Shown: in pieces, positions 35,584 through 44,806 of the stretch | How the letters are laid out: each line of letters starts with the position of its first letter | How positions within the stretch are numbered: position 1 is the stretch's first letter | Assembly: GCA_021772775.1 (NCBI GenBank) | Contig: JAJFLH010000020.1 | Span: forward strand, 103,500 to 167,499 | From: Mariprofundus sp. | Lineage (GTDB): Bacteria > Pseudomonadota > Zetaproteobacteria > Mariprofundales > Mariprofundaceae | Length of the DNA stretch: 64,000 nucleotides | Reading direction: 5' to 3' | Notes under the pieces: model-generated | Database searches by the model: none | Told to the model about the DNA's origin: nothing | The model's input: the letters and a program-made list of their open reading frames with translations, nothing else | Made by a program: the position numbers and the translations under genes

Positions 35584-36486
35584 ATGTGGTTTAAAAATAT
35601 TCATGTTTATAAGTTTGAGGATGATTTTAAGTTGAATGCAATGCAGTTGCATGAGGCTTTAGAAGGGCGCCAGGCACGTGATTGTGGGCAGATGGAGATG
35701 GCCTGTGAAGGTTGGGCGAAGCCATTGGGGCACGCCGGCCAAATGCTGGTGCATGAGAGCAATGGGGCACTGATGGTTTGCCTGAGGCGCGAAGATAAGG
35801 TGTTGCCCACGTCGCTGGTCAATGAACAGGTTGTTGAACGGTCTCTTCAGATTGAAGCGGAAGCTGGTCGGCCTGTGGGTCGTAAGGAAAAGCGGGATAT
35901 AAAGGATCAGGTTTTACAGGAGCTGTTGCCGAGGGCGCTGGTTCGTGCCAGCCACACCTATGCCTGCATTATGCCGAAACAGGGCTGGTTTGTTGTGAAT
36001 GCTTCCAATGCCGGTAAAGCAGAATCATTGATCGAACTGCTGCGCAAAACAATAGGTACATTGAATGTTGTGCTGCCAGCCACCAAAGAGTCGCCAGAAT
36101 CGGCAATGACGCGCTGGTTGATGGACGATGCCGCCTTGCCTGAAGGTTTTACTGTGGAAGATGAGTGTGAACTGCAAGCCGGTGAGGGCGCTGAAGGTGT
36201 GGTGCGCTGCAAATATGTGGATCTATCATCTGCTGAAGTACGCGCCCATGCGTCACTGGGGCGTCGAGTGAAAAAAATGGCTTTGAACTGGCGTGAGCGT
36301 ATGTCCTTTATCTTACACGATGATATGTCGGTGCGTCGTTTGAAATTTGATTCAGCAGTGCTCGATGAAGCAGGTGAATCCGGTGGCGACGAGCTCAGCC
36401 GTTTCGATGCGGATTTCACAATTATGGTCGCTGAACTGTCTGGTTTTATTCCTGAGCTATTGGCTGCATTGGATACAGAGGCATAA
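35584..36486 (+). CDS. rdgC: recombination-associated protein RdgC
   Basis: 300 aa, the family's usual length. The N-terminus MWFKNIHVYKF, the block GWAKPLGHAGQMLVHESNGA (~43-62), VLQELLPRALVRASHTYACI (~110-129) and SFILHDDMSVRRLKFD (~239-254) are characteristic. RdgC forms a ring dimer on duplex DNA and limits RecA loading. AAAAGGA precedes the ATG. apaH follows 6 bases later and is probably co-transcribed. Confidence 0.95.
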   Translation: MWFKNIHVYKFEDDFKLNAMQLHEALEGRQARDCGQMEMACEGWAKPLGHAGQMLVHESNGALMVCLRREDKVLPTSLVNEQVVERSLQIEAEAGRPVGRKEKRDIKDQVLQELLPRALVRASHTYACIMPKQGWFVVNASNAGKAESLIELLRKTIGTLNVVLPATKESPESAMTRWLMDDAALPEGFTVEDECELQAGEGAEGVVRCKYVDLSSAEVRAHASLGRRVKKMALNWRERMSFILHDDMSVRRLKFDSAVLDEAGESGGDELSRFDADFTIMVAELSGFIPELLAALDTEA

Positions 36487-36492
36487 CTTCCC

Positions 36493-37311
36493 ATGGCAGT
36501 CTATGCGGTTGGTGATATTCAGGGCTGTTATAAGGCCCTGAGAAAGCTTCTCAATAAAGTAGATTTCAATGCCGAGAAGGATCACCTCTGGTGTGTTGGT
36601 GATCTGGTTAATCGTGGCCCTGATTCATTAGAAACATTGCGCTTCTTAAAAGGGTTGGGTGATGCCTGCCTCTGTGTATTGGGTAATCATGATCTACACC
36701 TGCTTGAATTGGCTAGTGATGATAACCATCAATGGCGCGACAGTTTAGAGCAGGTGCTTGAGGCTGATGATTGCGATGAGCTGATTGAATGGCTGCGCCG
36801 CCAGCCTGTACTGCATCATGATGAAGCTTTGGGCTGGACGATGGTGCATGCTGGCCTGCATCCCGGCTGGTCGTTGAAACAAGCTAAAAAAAGAGCCCGG
36901 AAAATTGAGGCGCAATTGCAAGGTGATCAATGGCATGAGTTCTGTCACCAGTTACATCATGTGAAATTTCCTATATCGGAACCGGAAAAATCTGATCCAA
37001 CCCGCTTACTGTTTACTACTGCTGTCTTAACACGCACACGATACTGCAGCAGTGATGGTGTGTTTAACTGGAATGTGAAAACGGGTGAAAGCAGTAATAA
37101 AATAGATGAAGCATGGTTTGAGCATAAACAGTTAAATTGGCGGGCTGATACCAATGTGGTTTATGGTCACTGGGCCGCGAAAGGTCTGGTAGCAGACCAG
37201 GAACATGTGTTGGGTTTGGATACGGGCTGTGTGTGGGGTAATACATTAACCTTGGCGAAGCTGAAAAAGGGTGGGCGATTTAAAATTGTGGCTCAGGTGG
37301 GTGAGGGATAA
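36493..37311 (+). CDS. apaH: symmetrical bis(5'-nucleosyl)-tetraphosphatase
   Basis: 272 aa. Metallophosphatase motifs are MAVYAVGDIQGCY (GDxxG), CVGDLVNRGPDSLETLRFL (GDxVNRG) and VLGNHDLHLL (GNHD). The C-terminal histidines are in VYGHWAAKGL and LGLDTGCVWGNTL. ApaH hydrolyses Ap4A to two ADP and removes Np4N caps from RNA in the cytoplasm. It follows rdgC by 6 bases and is convergent with the GGDEF gene, whose stop lies 15 bases away. Confidence 0.97.
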   Translation: MAVYAVGDIQGCYKALRKLLNKVDFNAEKDHLWCVGDLVNRGPDSLETLRFLKGLGDACLCVLGNHDLHLLELASDDNHQWRDSLEQVLEADDCDELIEWLRRQPVLHHDEALGWTMVHAGLHPGWSLKQAKKRARKIEAQLQGDQWHEFCHQLHHVKFPISEPEKSDPTRLLFTTAVLTRTRYCSSDGVFNWNVKTGESSNKIDEAWFEHKQLNWRADTNVVYGHWAAKGLVADQEHVLGLDTGCVWGNTLTLAKLKKGGRFKIVAQVGEG

Positions 37312-37326
37312 CAGACAACATCAGTT

Positions 37327-38760
37327 TTAGCTGTTCTTTTCAGAATAATGAAATTGTTCATCGATATGAATATGCAAACAGCCTTTGCCCGCCGCTTTAG
37401 CCTGATAAACCGCAAGATCAGCCATCTTCAGCAGTGTCTCCCCATTCAATGTTTCAGATGACTGTGTGGCGATACCGATAGAAGCGCTAAGCTTGAGCTC
37501 AGGTGCATGGGGTATCTTGATTTCAGAAATATGTTGGAGCATGCGAAGGCCAACATGCTCGATATGAACTTCTTCTGTCAGCGAATCTGCGGGTAGTAGC
37601 AGAACAAATTCATCACCACCGAAACGTGCACATGTATCATAATCGCGAATGCTGTGTAAAAGGCTCTTGGCAATTTCTCTGATGGCGGTATCACCCGTTT
37701 GGTGACCATATTGATCATTAATCTCTTTGAAATTATCAACATCAACAAAGACGCAGCTAAGTGTGGCAAGCTCTTTGCGTTGAATGCGGTTGACTTCCTC
37801 ATGTAGTTTTTGATCGAAATAACGGCGGTTATACAAGCCGGTTAAGGCATCATTGATGGCCATGCTTTCCAGCTGTTTATATTGTTGTAAGGTCTTTACA
37901 GCGGTGTTTAAGTGAACTGATGACATGTTCAGTGCTGTTCGCTGCTCTCTGTCCAGCTCCCCTGGAATAGATATAAGTAGAGCCGCAGTAATGCTCTCCT
38001 GATGCCAGAGCGGAATCATAATATTGTACGATATGGTGTTATCAATAATTGGCTGAGTTAAAACTTTAAAGCGGTGATGTTGGTTGATATTCGAGCAAAT
38101 AGCTTGGGCTTTGCTGCAGATGGTTCGATTTGATGATGATGTTTTTTCTTTGCCTTCTGCATGAGTGATTTCAGTCGTTCCATCGGCGTTAAACATCATT
38201 ACTAAGCTCTGTTCTGCCTGTATATGGTTTTGCAAACATGAGAGTGATGTATGCAGGATATCAGCCAGTTGTGGCTGGTTTTCCAGTTGGGTGGTGATTT
38301 CGAGCATGCTATCGAGCAGATCCAAACGCCTGTTTTGAGAGTGGATGGTGCGTGTGTGATTTAATTGCAGGTGCACAAGATCAAATACAAGCTTAGCTGA
38401 TTTGCCTGCAATCAATTCGGTCTGTCGGTTTTCAAGCTCTGTTGTGAGCTCAGCAGCCAGGCTGCTATCGCCTGTGACATCAATGACAATATCACCTTTA
38501 AATTCATTGAGGGTTTGATGTCGATCGGTCGAAGTTTGAATACCCAGAGAGTGGGCCAGAGGAAAAGCAAAAGCTTGCTCGTTAAGGTCGACTATGGCGT
38601 AAATATTTACCCAATCATAATCACGCATCACATTAAGCATGGCCAAGCCACCTCGGCCGGCGCCAATAATAAGCAGGTGAATATGATCATTGTTAAAGGC
38701 AATGCTGGAGAGTGTTGATGCCTGTTGCAGAACTTCCTGCTCTGTCTCTAAAGTGCTCAA
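37327..38760 (-). CDS. Rossmann-GAF-GGDEF diguanylate cyclase
   Basis: 477 aa. The N-terminus is a nucleotide-binding Rossmann-like domain: HLLIIGAGRGGLAMLNVM with GAGRGG at 33-38, then IYAIVDLNEQA and IVIDVTGD. A GAF-like domain occupies ~148-290 and a GGDEF domain ~300-465. The active signature is GGDEF (381-385), with an intact I-site RDYD (372-375) and DALTGLYNRRYFD. No membrane segment. It could couple NAD(H) or another dinucleotide to c-di-GMP synthesis (inference). It starts at TTG 38760, overlapping the xth stop by 4 bases, with GGAG upstream. Confidence 0.88.
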   Translation of the reverse strand: MSTLETEQEVLQQASTLSSIAFNNDHIHLLIIGAGRGGLAMLNVMRDYDWVNIYAIVDLNEQAFAFPLAHSLGIQTSTDRHQTLNEFKGDIVIDVTGDSSLAAELTTELENRQTELIAGKSAKLVFDLVHLQLNHTRTIHSQNRRLDLLDSMLEITTQLENQPQLADILHTSLSCLQNHIQAEQSLVMMFNADGTTEITHAEGKEKTSSSNRTICSKAQAICSNINQHHRFKVLTQPIIDNTISYNIMIPLWHQESITAALLISIPGELDREQRTALNMSSVHLNTAVKTLQQYKQLESMAINDALTGLYNRRYFDQKLHEEVNRIQRKELATLSCVFVDVDNFKEINDQYGHQTGDTAIREIAKSLLHSIRDYDTCARFGGDEFVLLLPADSLTEEVHIEHVGLRMLQHISEIKIPHAPELKLSASIGIATQSSETLNGETLLKMADLAVYQAKAAGKGCLHIHIDEQFHYSEKNS

Positions 38761-39545
38761 TCATGACTCCTGAATTTGGCGCTGACGGGTGCATGGTCAG
38801 AAAACCAGTTGTCGGTGAAAACAGTAACTTCTTCAATGCGCGCAGTCGTTGCAGCTGTACACATGTGGTAATCAATACGCCAACCAACATTGTTAGCTCG
38901 GGCTTGCCCGCGATTTGACCACCAGCTGTACTGCTCTTTTTCAGGGTAAAGCTGCCGCAACACATCTGTGAAACCTGCTTCAATCCACTGATCAAACCAT
39001 GCGCGTTCTTCAGGTAAAAAACCAGAGTTCTTTTGATTGCCACGCCAGTTTTTGATATCAATGCGTTGATGGGCAATATTGATATCACCGCAGGCTATGA
39101 GCTCTCGCCCATCATTCTTTAAGCGCTGCATCAGCGGAAGGAAACGTTCCAAAAAAGTCATCTTGATAGTCTGGCGAATGGCTGAGCTGGAGCCCGACGG
39201 GAAATAGACACTGATGACAGAGAGTTTACCAAAATCAGCCATAACAAAACGCCCTTCAGCATCCATGTCCGACCAGTCTGTATCAGGATCAATTGCAGAG
39301 AAGCCGACATACACGGCATCGGGTTCTAAACGCGAATAAAGCGCAACACCGGAATAACCCGGCTTTTGAGCAAAGTGATAATGGTAATGATATCCATCGG
39401 GTGTCGCTTCTGGCGGTATTTGATGGGCATGGGCCTTCAACTCTTGCAGGCAGAGAAAATCTGCATCCTGTTTGTCGAACCAGTCCCAGAATCCCTTTTT
39501 GGTAGCGGCGCGGACACCATTCAGATTAGCAGTAATAACTTTCAT
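38757..39545 (-). CDS. xth: exodeoxyribonuclease III
   Basis: 262 aa exonuclease III/APE family. Motifs: VITANLNGVRAA, CLQELKAH (metal-binding Glu34), VYFPSGSSS, ACGDINIAHQRIDIKNWRGN, WWSNRGQARANNVGWRIDYH and FSDHAPVSAKF (catalytic His). It cleaves AP sites and degrades 3' ends in base-excision repair. The stop overlaps the start of the GGDEF gene, so the two are coupled, an unusual pairing of DNA repair and signalling. Confidence 0.96.
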   Translation of the reverse strand: MKVITANLNGVRAATKKGFWDWFDKQDADFLCLQELKAHAHQIPPEATPDGYHYHYHFAQKPGYSGVALYSRLEPDAVYVGFSAIDPDTDWSDMDAEGRFVMADFGKLSVISVYFPSGSSSAIRQTIKMTFLERFLPLMQRLKNDGRELIACGDINIAHQRIDIKNWRGNQKNSGFLPEERAWFDQWIEAGFTDVLRQLYPEKEQYSWWSNRGQARANNVGWRIDYHMCTAATTARIEEVTVFTDNWFSDHAPVSAKFRSHD

Positions 39546-39718
39546 AGAAGAACTATGACGCTGTTTGTAGCAACTGTAAAAAGGGAGTGCTGTGACTTTG
39601 CATCACTCCCTATCTCAAATGAGAACAGAACAATGATATCTGCTTTTTAGTGCTCATCGTATACAATACGTGTGACCACTACTCTAGTGGTCTTATTCAG
39701 GTGTAATGAGAGGCGCAT

Positions 39719-40297
39719 ATGCATGTATTGATTATATTACTCGCAATGACATCACTAACGTATGCAACAGAGAGTCACGCATTACGTTGTGGGAATCTCT
39801 TGATTACTCAGGGGGACACTATTTCCAAAGTGCGAAACAGTTGTGGAGCCCCCACACTGTTTGAAACCAGACAAATAGAATATATGATAAAAAACAGTCG
39901 TTTAGAAACCAGTACTACTTATGTTGATGAAGAAAATTGGCTTTACAATAGAGGCCGCAATCAGTTAATCAGGCTGTTACGTTTTGAGAATGGCAAGCTG
40001 GCAACTGTTTCAACCGGAGAACGAGGCCGCAAATATCAACAGAATGCTAAGTTTTGCCAATACCCTGTCATTGATAGAGATAGTATTGGCACAACTCTTT
40101 TGACACTGCATAAATGTGGTACCCCCAGCCGAATGAAAGCCATTGAGATGCGTATGGAAATCATAGATCAAATGCCTGGATATGAGCTATTTGTATCTAA
40201 AAAGGTGGTGAAGTGGTTTTACAACGATAAAGAGTCCGGCATATCTTCCATACTACTTTTTGAACATGGCAAGCTTATAGCTGTCTCTTCTGAATAA
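39719..40297 (+). CDS. exported DUF2845-type protein with two repeats
   Basis: 192 aa. N-terminal signal peptide (MHVLIILLAMTSLTYATESHA), then two copies of a DUF2845-like unit: LRCGNLLITQGDTISKVRNSCGAP ... LLRFENGKLATVSTG, and KFCQYPVIDRDSIGTTLLTLHKCGTP ... ILLFEHGKLIAVSSE. Each unit has one cysteine pair that may form a disulfide. The unit resembles BamE/SmpA-like two-layer folds in having a start-with-GD-kxxxxxxxGxP pattern and an ending GKL. Periplasmic; function unknown. The SD is AGAGGCGCAT. Confidence 0.8.
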   Translation: MHVLIILLAMTSLTYATESHALRCGNLLITQGDTISKVRNSCGAPTLFETRQIEYMIKNSRLETSTTYVDEENWLYNRGRNQLIRLLRFENGKLATVSTGERGRKYQQNAKFCQYPVIDRDSIGTTLLTLHKCGTPSRMKAIEMRMEIIDQMPGYELFVSKKVVKWFYNDKESGISSILLFEHGKLIAVSSE

Positions 40298-40569
40298 GCT
40301 AAAGCGCCGATGAGTTGATCAATGAGCAAAGTGTTAGATTAATGCGAACATTGCAGGCACAGGGTGGAGTCATCGTTATTTTTTAGTTGGATCTGCCAAG
40401 TAGAAATAAGCATTAAACCGACTTATGATTTAATTCGAAGTTTGACGACCAAGACGGTATCTGAGCCTGATTATGAGCAGTTATTTGCTGCTCAGTCATA
40501 TCAGACAAGCATTAGCTCTCGAGGTGCTGGGTAGTTTATAAGGTTGTAGTAAGCTAAGAAGTTTGTGCT
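40298..40569. other. convergent intergenic region, nothing identified
   Basis: About 270 bases between the convergent DUF2845 and YgjP genes. I see no reading frame, no strong terminator hairpin and no repeat. Confidence 0.4.
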
Positions 40570-41244
40570 TCAGAGTTCAAGCATCAGTCCGTTGGTTTTT
40601 AGCCAATCTTTGGCTTGGCGATAATCTGGCATGGTCTGCTCAACTACATTCCAGAACGCCTTGGAGTGGTTGTGGTGAATCAGATGGCAGAGCTCATGCA
40701 CGACGACATAATCAATCACCCATGTGGGAGCCATGATCAGCCGCCAGTTAAAAAAGATGCGGCCATCGTGATGACAGCTACCCCAGCGACTCTTGTAGGT
40801 TTTTACGCCGATGAAAGCGGGTGTTTTACCAATCTTTGCAGCGAAATGATCACAGCGTTGCTGGAAATGTTCTTCAGCTTTCTGGCGGTACCATGTAATG
40901 AGTGATTTTTTGAGTTTATCCGGTTGTTGTGAGGGCGCGATAAGTTTGTCATCGGTAATATGTATGGGGGTCATTGGTTCAAGAATATCAAGGCGATAGC
41001 TTTTTCCCAACAGATCAAAAGCTTCACCTTCGGCAAATGTTTTGGCTTGATAGCGAGCTCTTACATCCTGATTGAATTGTAGTTTCTTTTGCACCCAGTT
41101 GCTTTTGTCTTGTACAAAGCTATGGATGCGTGCCGCTGGGACGTGGTTGGGCGCAAGCACATCGACCTGATTGTTGGCTCGGATGATAATACTCACCGTT
41201 TTTCGTTTGGGACTACGAATAACGCTGTAATCAATATCTATCAT
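40570..41244 (-). CDS. YgjP-like (DUF45) metallopeptidase
   Basis: 224 aa with full family features: start VIRSPKRKTVSIIIRANNQVDVLAPNHV, KSRWGSCHHDGRIFFNWRLIMAP (~149-171) and the zinc motif VVHELCHLIHHNHSKAFW (HELCH). E. coli YgjP is the nearest named relative. Cytoplasmic metallopeptidase of unknown substrate. It is the last of nine genes from mltB, beginning 4 bases after hslO. No terminator hairpin was identified behind it. Confidence 0.9.
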   Translation of the reverse strand: MIDIDYSVIRSPKRKTVSIIIRANNQVDVLAPNHVPAARIHSFVQDKSNWVQKKLQFNQDVRARYQAKTFAEGEAFDLLGKSYRLDILEPMTPIHITDDKLIAPSQQPDKLKKSLITWYRQKAEEHFQQRCDHFAAKIGKTPAFIGVKTYKSRWGSCHHDGRIFFNWRLIMAPTWVIDYVVVHELCHLIHHNHSKAFWNVVEQTMPDYRQAKDWLKTNGLMLEL

Positions 41245-41248
41245 ATGC

Positions 41249-42073
41249 TTATGTTTGGTTTAGTGAGATAATGTGGTGGCTTTCGCAATATTGGCAGGAT
41301 GTGGTGATATTGCCGTCTTCATCAGCCAGCGAAGCCAGCTCCTCAGGTGCCAGATCCTTGATTGCTAACATCATTTTTTCAGGGCTGCAGTTACAGTGGT
41401 AGCGATATGAATCGGTGCCAGCCTGTTTAATATTGAGATCTTTAAAGTAGAGAAGTATGGATTCAGGTGTCTCGCTCTCAAGTGCATTGTTGGGGATCTT
41501 GGCCAAGGCTTCGACCGATTTGAACCAATCCTCATCATCACAGCCGGGCATCGCTTCAATCATGATCGCCATATCACCATGCAACACGATGTCGGCTCTG
41601 ATCTGTACCGATTGGTTGAGGTAGTGAATCAGATGATCGGCTAAAAAGTCGGATTCATGTTCGATGGTTGAGATATAAGGCTGGCCAAAACCCAAGTCGC
41701 GTACGGTGGAGAGACGAATGGGATTACCTAACCAACCAGATAAGTTCTCACCGCTCTGGTGATGAAGAATGGCCTGACCTTCAGACCAATCAATATAACC
41801 ACGCACACTGCCCTGACGCGCTTCACATATGATCTTCTGCACTGGCGCGGTAGTAGTGGGATTTAGCTGTAGCACCTGACGTGTGCCGCCTTTACTGATT
41901 GAGAGTAGTAAGATGGATGCCAACAGGGTTTGATCAAACAAACAGGCGATATTGCCATTTAAGCCATGCAGACGATTGGCTTCTTCAAAGATATGTGTAG
42001 CGCGAATAATAACACCGCGACTGCGTGAGTCGGGTAGTAGAAAGCGAATTAACTGATCTGACTTTTCAACCAT
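41249..42073 (-). CDS. hslO: Hsp33 redox-regulated chaperone
   Basis: 274 aa. The C-terminal zinc site is CNC ... CQYC (YHCNCSPEKMM and TTSCQYCESHH). These cysteines form two disulfides and unfold the linker when oxidised, activating the holdase. The N-terminal start DQLIRFLLPDSRSRGVIIRAT is typical. The ATG at 42073 overlaps the end of the HAD gene by 25 bases, and GAGG lies about 7 bases upstream. Confidence 0.95.
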   Translation of the reverse strand: MVEKSDQLIRFLLPDSRSRGVIIRATHIFEEANRLHGLNGNIACLFDQTLLASILLLSISKGGTRQVLQLNPTTTAPVQKIICEARQGSVRGYIDWSEGQAILHHQSGENLSGWLGNPIRLSTVRDLGFGQPYISTIEHESDFLADHLIHYLNQSVQIRADIVLHGDMAIMIEAMPGCDDEDWFKSVEALAKIPNNALESETPESILLYFKDLNIKQAGTDSYRYHCNCSPEKMMLAIKDLAPEELASLADEDGNITTSCQYCESHHIISLNQT

Positions 42074-42699
42074 GAATGAACCTCAATTAATGAATTAAAA
42101 CAGTGTGATGCACCAACTTCTGTTAGCTCATCGGCGGAAAACCCATCACAGATACCCAGTGCACGACTGCCTGCTCGTGTGGCCGCTTTCATGTCGGCAA
42201 GACCATCGCCAATCATGATGCATGAGCCAGCAGCAACACTAAGCTCTTTACAGGCCAATAAGACCGGCGTTGGGTCGGGTTTCTCTGCTCTACCAGCAAT
42301 TTTTCCGATGACGGTATCAAAATAGTGTGACCAGCCTAATGCATCGAGTTGTGCTTCAGCCCTGATTTGACTCTTACTGGTGACAATCGCTATTGGGATC
42401 TCTCTCTCTTTCAGCCAATTAAACAGTGCTACCGCCCCAGTAAGTGGATTGATATGATCGAGATAGTCTTCATCGTGGATTTCCAGAAAACGAATGCCGG
42501 CCTCTTCTTTGCGATCGCCAAACAGCGCAATCATACTGCAATCACCTTTGCCGGTATGACGTTTTATATCGATATCACTCATCGTTGGAAGGTCGAACTC
42601 GATAAAAGTCTGGTTCAGGGCTCGGATGATGGGGGGGAAAGCATCAACAATGGTACCATCCATATCAAACAGTACGGCTTCAATATTTGGCGTCGTCAT
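42049..42699 (-). CDS. HAD-superfamily phosphatase (phosphoglycolate-phosphatase-like)
   Basis: 216 aa. HAD motif I FDMDGTIVDAFPP (nucleophile Asp12), motif II AIVTSKS, motif III Lys in KPDPTPVLL and motif IV IGDGLADMKAA. The helical cap places it in the Gph/PgmB subfamily. It hydrolyses a small phosphomonoester; substrate not determined. ATGA overlap with the aminotransferase stop. Confidence 0.88.
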   Translation of the reverse strand: MTTPNIEAVLFDMDGTIVDAFPPIIRALNQTFIEFDLPTMSDIDIKRHTGKGDCSMIALFGDRKEEAGIRFLEIHDEDYLDHINPLTGAVALFNWLKEREIPIAIVTSKSQIRAEAQLDALGWSHYFDTVIGKIAGRAEKPDPTPVLLACKELSVAAGSCIMIGDGLADMKAATRAGSRALGICDGFSADELTEVGASHCFNSLIEVHSWLKSQIS

Positions 42700-43562
42700 A
42701 GCTTTAACTCACTGTTTTTTAAAGCCTCGAATCTATTGAGTATCTCTTTCCTCAGTAATATGGCTATAGGGCCGGGTTTGCCATCTCCAATGCTATCATC
42801 ATTGATATGGCAGACCGGCATGATGGCATTGGTGGTGCTGCTCATCATGCACTCTGAGAGTCCACTTTCGTTTAATTTCCAGCGACGCTCTTCAACGACG
42901 ATGTGTTGTTCTCTGGCAACCTGTAAAGCCATGTTGCGGGTGATGCCACCGAGTACCTGATGATCCAATGGGTGGGTGACCAGCTTGCCATCAATCACAG
43001 CAAAGCAATTGGTAGCACAACCTTCCAGCACATGCTCGTGTTCATCCAGCCAGAATGTTTCATCCGCTCCACGTCGGTTGGCTTCCTGTTTCCCCATGAC
43101 ACTGGCGAGCAACGCGATGGATTTAATGTCGCAACGCTTCCAGCGAATATCAGTTAAGGTGATGGCGTTGACACCTTCGGAAAGTTTTTCATCTGTCGGT
43201 ATGGGGAGCTCACGAGAGGTGATAACGATTGTTGGTGTGAGCCTGTTTTTTACCAGATGGGAGCGGGGGGCTGCACCACGCGTGATTTGAATATAGAGCA
43301 TGGCATCGCTGTAGGGATTGCGTTGATAAGTTTGTTCAATCAGCGACTGTAACTCATTGAGGCTAAGCGGTAGTACAACGTCGATCGCCTGACACGATTG
43401 TTCGAGCCGCTGCAGATGCGCTTTAACATCGAGGAATGTGCCGCCGAAACAGGCAATAACCTCATAGACACCATCGGCAAATTGAAACCCCCTGTCTTCA
43501 ATATGAACGGTAGCCTCTTCCAATGGCAGGAATTGACCGTTCACCCAAGCGGTTAAAGTCAC
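42696..43562 (-). CDS. dat: D-amino-acid transaminase (class IV aminotransferase)
   Basis: 288 aa PLP fold-type IV. VNGQFLPLEEATVHIEDRG opens the protein. The PLP lysine lies in KRCDIKSIALLASVMGKQEA, the form typical of D-alanine aminotransferases, and VLGGITRNMALQVA binds phosphate. It interconverts D-alanine and D-glutamate with keto acids, supplying D-Glu/D-Ala for peptidoglycan. Its place directly after a D-Ala-D-Ala carboxypeptidase gene fits recycling of released D-Ala (inference). Starts at GTG 43562 overlapping the previous TAG, with GGAG upstream. Confidence 0.9.
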   Translation of the reverse strand: MTLTAWVNGQFLPLEEATVHIEDRGFQFADGVYEVIACFGGTFLDVKAHLQRLEQSCQAIDVVLPLSLNELQSLIEQTYQRNPYSDAMLYIQITRGAAPRSHLVKNRLTPTIVITSRELPIPTDEKLSEGVNAITLTDIRWKRCDIKSIALLASVMGKQEANRRGADETFWLDEHEHVLEGCATNCFAVIDGKLVTHPLDHQVLGGITRNMALQVAREQHIVVEERRWKLNESGLSECMMSSTTNAIMPVCHINDDSIGDGKPGPIAILLRKEILNRFEALKNSELKL

Positions 43563-44806
43563 TACTCGGCTCCAGTGTCTCCTTTTACCTCATCAAGCAG
43601 GTTGTCTGAAGTGTCTCCAAGCCATAGACGCAGTCCATCCCACTGGCGGCTCATCCAGGATGCTAGTTTGATTGATTGTGTAGCGACCATAGGGAAGGAA
43701 CGGATGACAGTGCCTTTGCCCTGATCAGCATCCAGCACAGCTTCGATTGTGCCAAGTTGCTGACCTTTTCTGATCGGTGCTTTCAGTGGTGCATCATAAC
43801 GCAGACGGAAGGAGAGCTTGTTTTTCTTTTTCTCAGGCACGGTTACCCAGATTGGTGCGGTAGGTTTAAGCCAAACAGCGTCGTGGATGCCCTCATAGAC
43901 TTCAACCTGTCGGCGAATTTCACGTTCCGTAGGGCGCAGTGTAGTGAAGTTTCTAAAGCCAAACTTGAGTAGTTTTTTGGACTCTTTCGCTCTGGCTCGA
44001 TCTGATTTTGCGCCGAATACAGCAGTAACGAAGCGCGTTGACCCCTTTTCTGCTGAGCCAACCAGACAATATCCGGCTGCTTTGGTGTGGCCTGTTTTGA
44101 TGCCATCAGCCTCTGGAAAACTCCATAACAGGCGATTGCGATTGGGTTGGGTACGTCCATCAAAGGTATAATCACGTTCGCCAAACAATTTATATTCGGT
44201 CGGGTAATCACGCCATAGCGCTACACCAAGAATGGCCATATCCATGGCTGAGCTGTGATGAAATTCGGCGGGGAAGCCTGTGACATTGGCAAACTGGCTA
44301 TGCAGCATACCTAACTCTCTGGCTTTTTCATTCATGCGTTCGACAAAGGACTCCTCACTTCCATCCAGATGTTCGGCGATAGCAATGCAGGCATCATTGC
44401 CGGAGAGGGTGGCAATGCCATGCAGTAACTCATTGACTGTAGGTGACATGCGTGGTTCCAGGAACATGGTGCTACCACCAATTTTCCACGCCTTTTTACT
44501 GATTTTCACCCTTGAGTTGAGGTCTAGTCGACCTTCTTTAACTGCTTCAAAAGCGAGATAAAGTGTCATCATTTTGGTCAGGCTGGCAGGCGGCAGTTGT
44601 TCATCAGCATTGTGCTCTGCAATCACCTGACCCGAACGGGCATCAATCATAGCCCATGATTTGGCTTCAATGCTTGGCGATGAAGGCCATGAGGCAGCAA
44701 GTGCAGTAGAGCTTAAGAGCAGAGTAGAGAACAGCATGGAAAACAGCAGTGCGATGAGGCGTGCCCCACCTCCAGTGTGTGTGCTCTTTAACATTGTGAC
44801 TACCAT
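43562..44806 (-). CDS. dacC: D-alanyl-D-alanine carboxypeptidase (PBP5/6 family)
   Basis: 414 aa. An N-terminal signal/anchor (LIALLFSMLFSTLLLSSTALA) precedes the penicillin-binding domain with SLTK (SxxK), SGND (SxN) and KTGHT (KTG). The PBP5 C-terminal beta domain follows, and the end (IKLASWMSRQWDGLRLWLGD) is an amphipathic membrane anchor. It removes the terminal D-Ala from peptidoglycan stem peptides. ATG 44806 is chosen for the GGAGG 7 bases upstream; it overlaps the pseudouridine synthase stop. dacA is an equally possible name. Confidence 0.93.
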   Translation of the reverse strand: MVVTMLKSTHTGGGARLIALLFSMLFSTLLLSSTALAASWPSSPSIEAKSWAMIDARSGQVIAEHNADEQLPPASLTKMMTLYLAFEAVKEGRLDLNSRVKISKKAWKIGGSTMFLEPRMSPTVNELLHGIATLSGNDACIAIAEHLDGSEESFVERMNEKARELGMLHSQFANVTGFPAEFHHSSAMDMAILGVALWRDYPTEYKLFGERDYTFDGRTQPNRNRLLWSFPEADGIKTGHTKAAGYCLVGSAEKGSTRFVTAVFGAKSDRARAKESKKLLKFGFRNFTTLRPTEREIRRQVEVYEGIHDAVWLKPTAPIWVTVPEKKKNKLSFRLRYDAPLKAPIRKGQQLGTIEAVLDADQGKGTVIRSFPMVATQSIKLASWMSRQWDGLRLWLGDTSDNLLDEVKGDTGAE

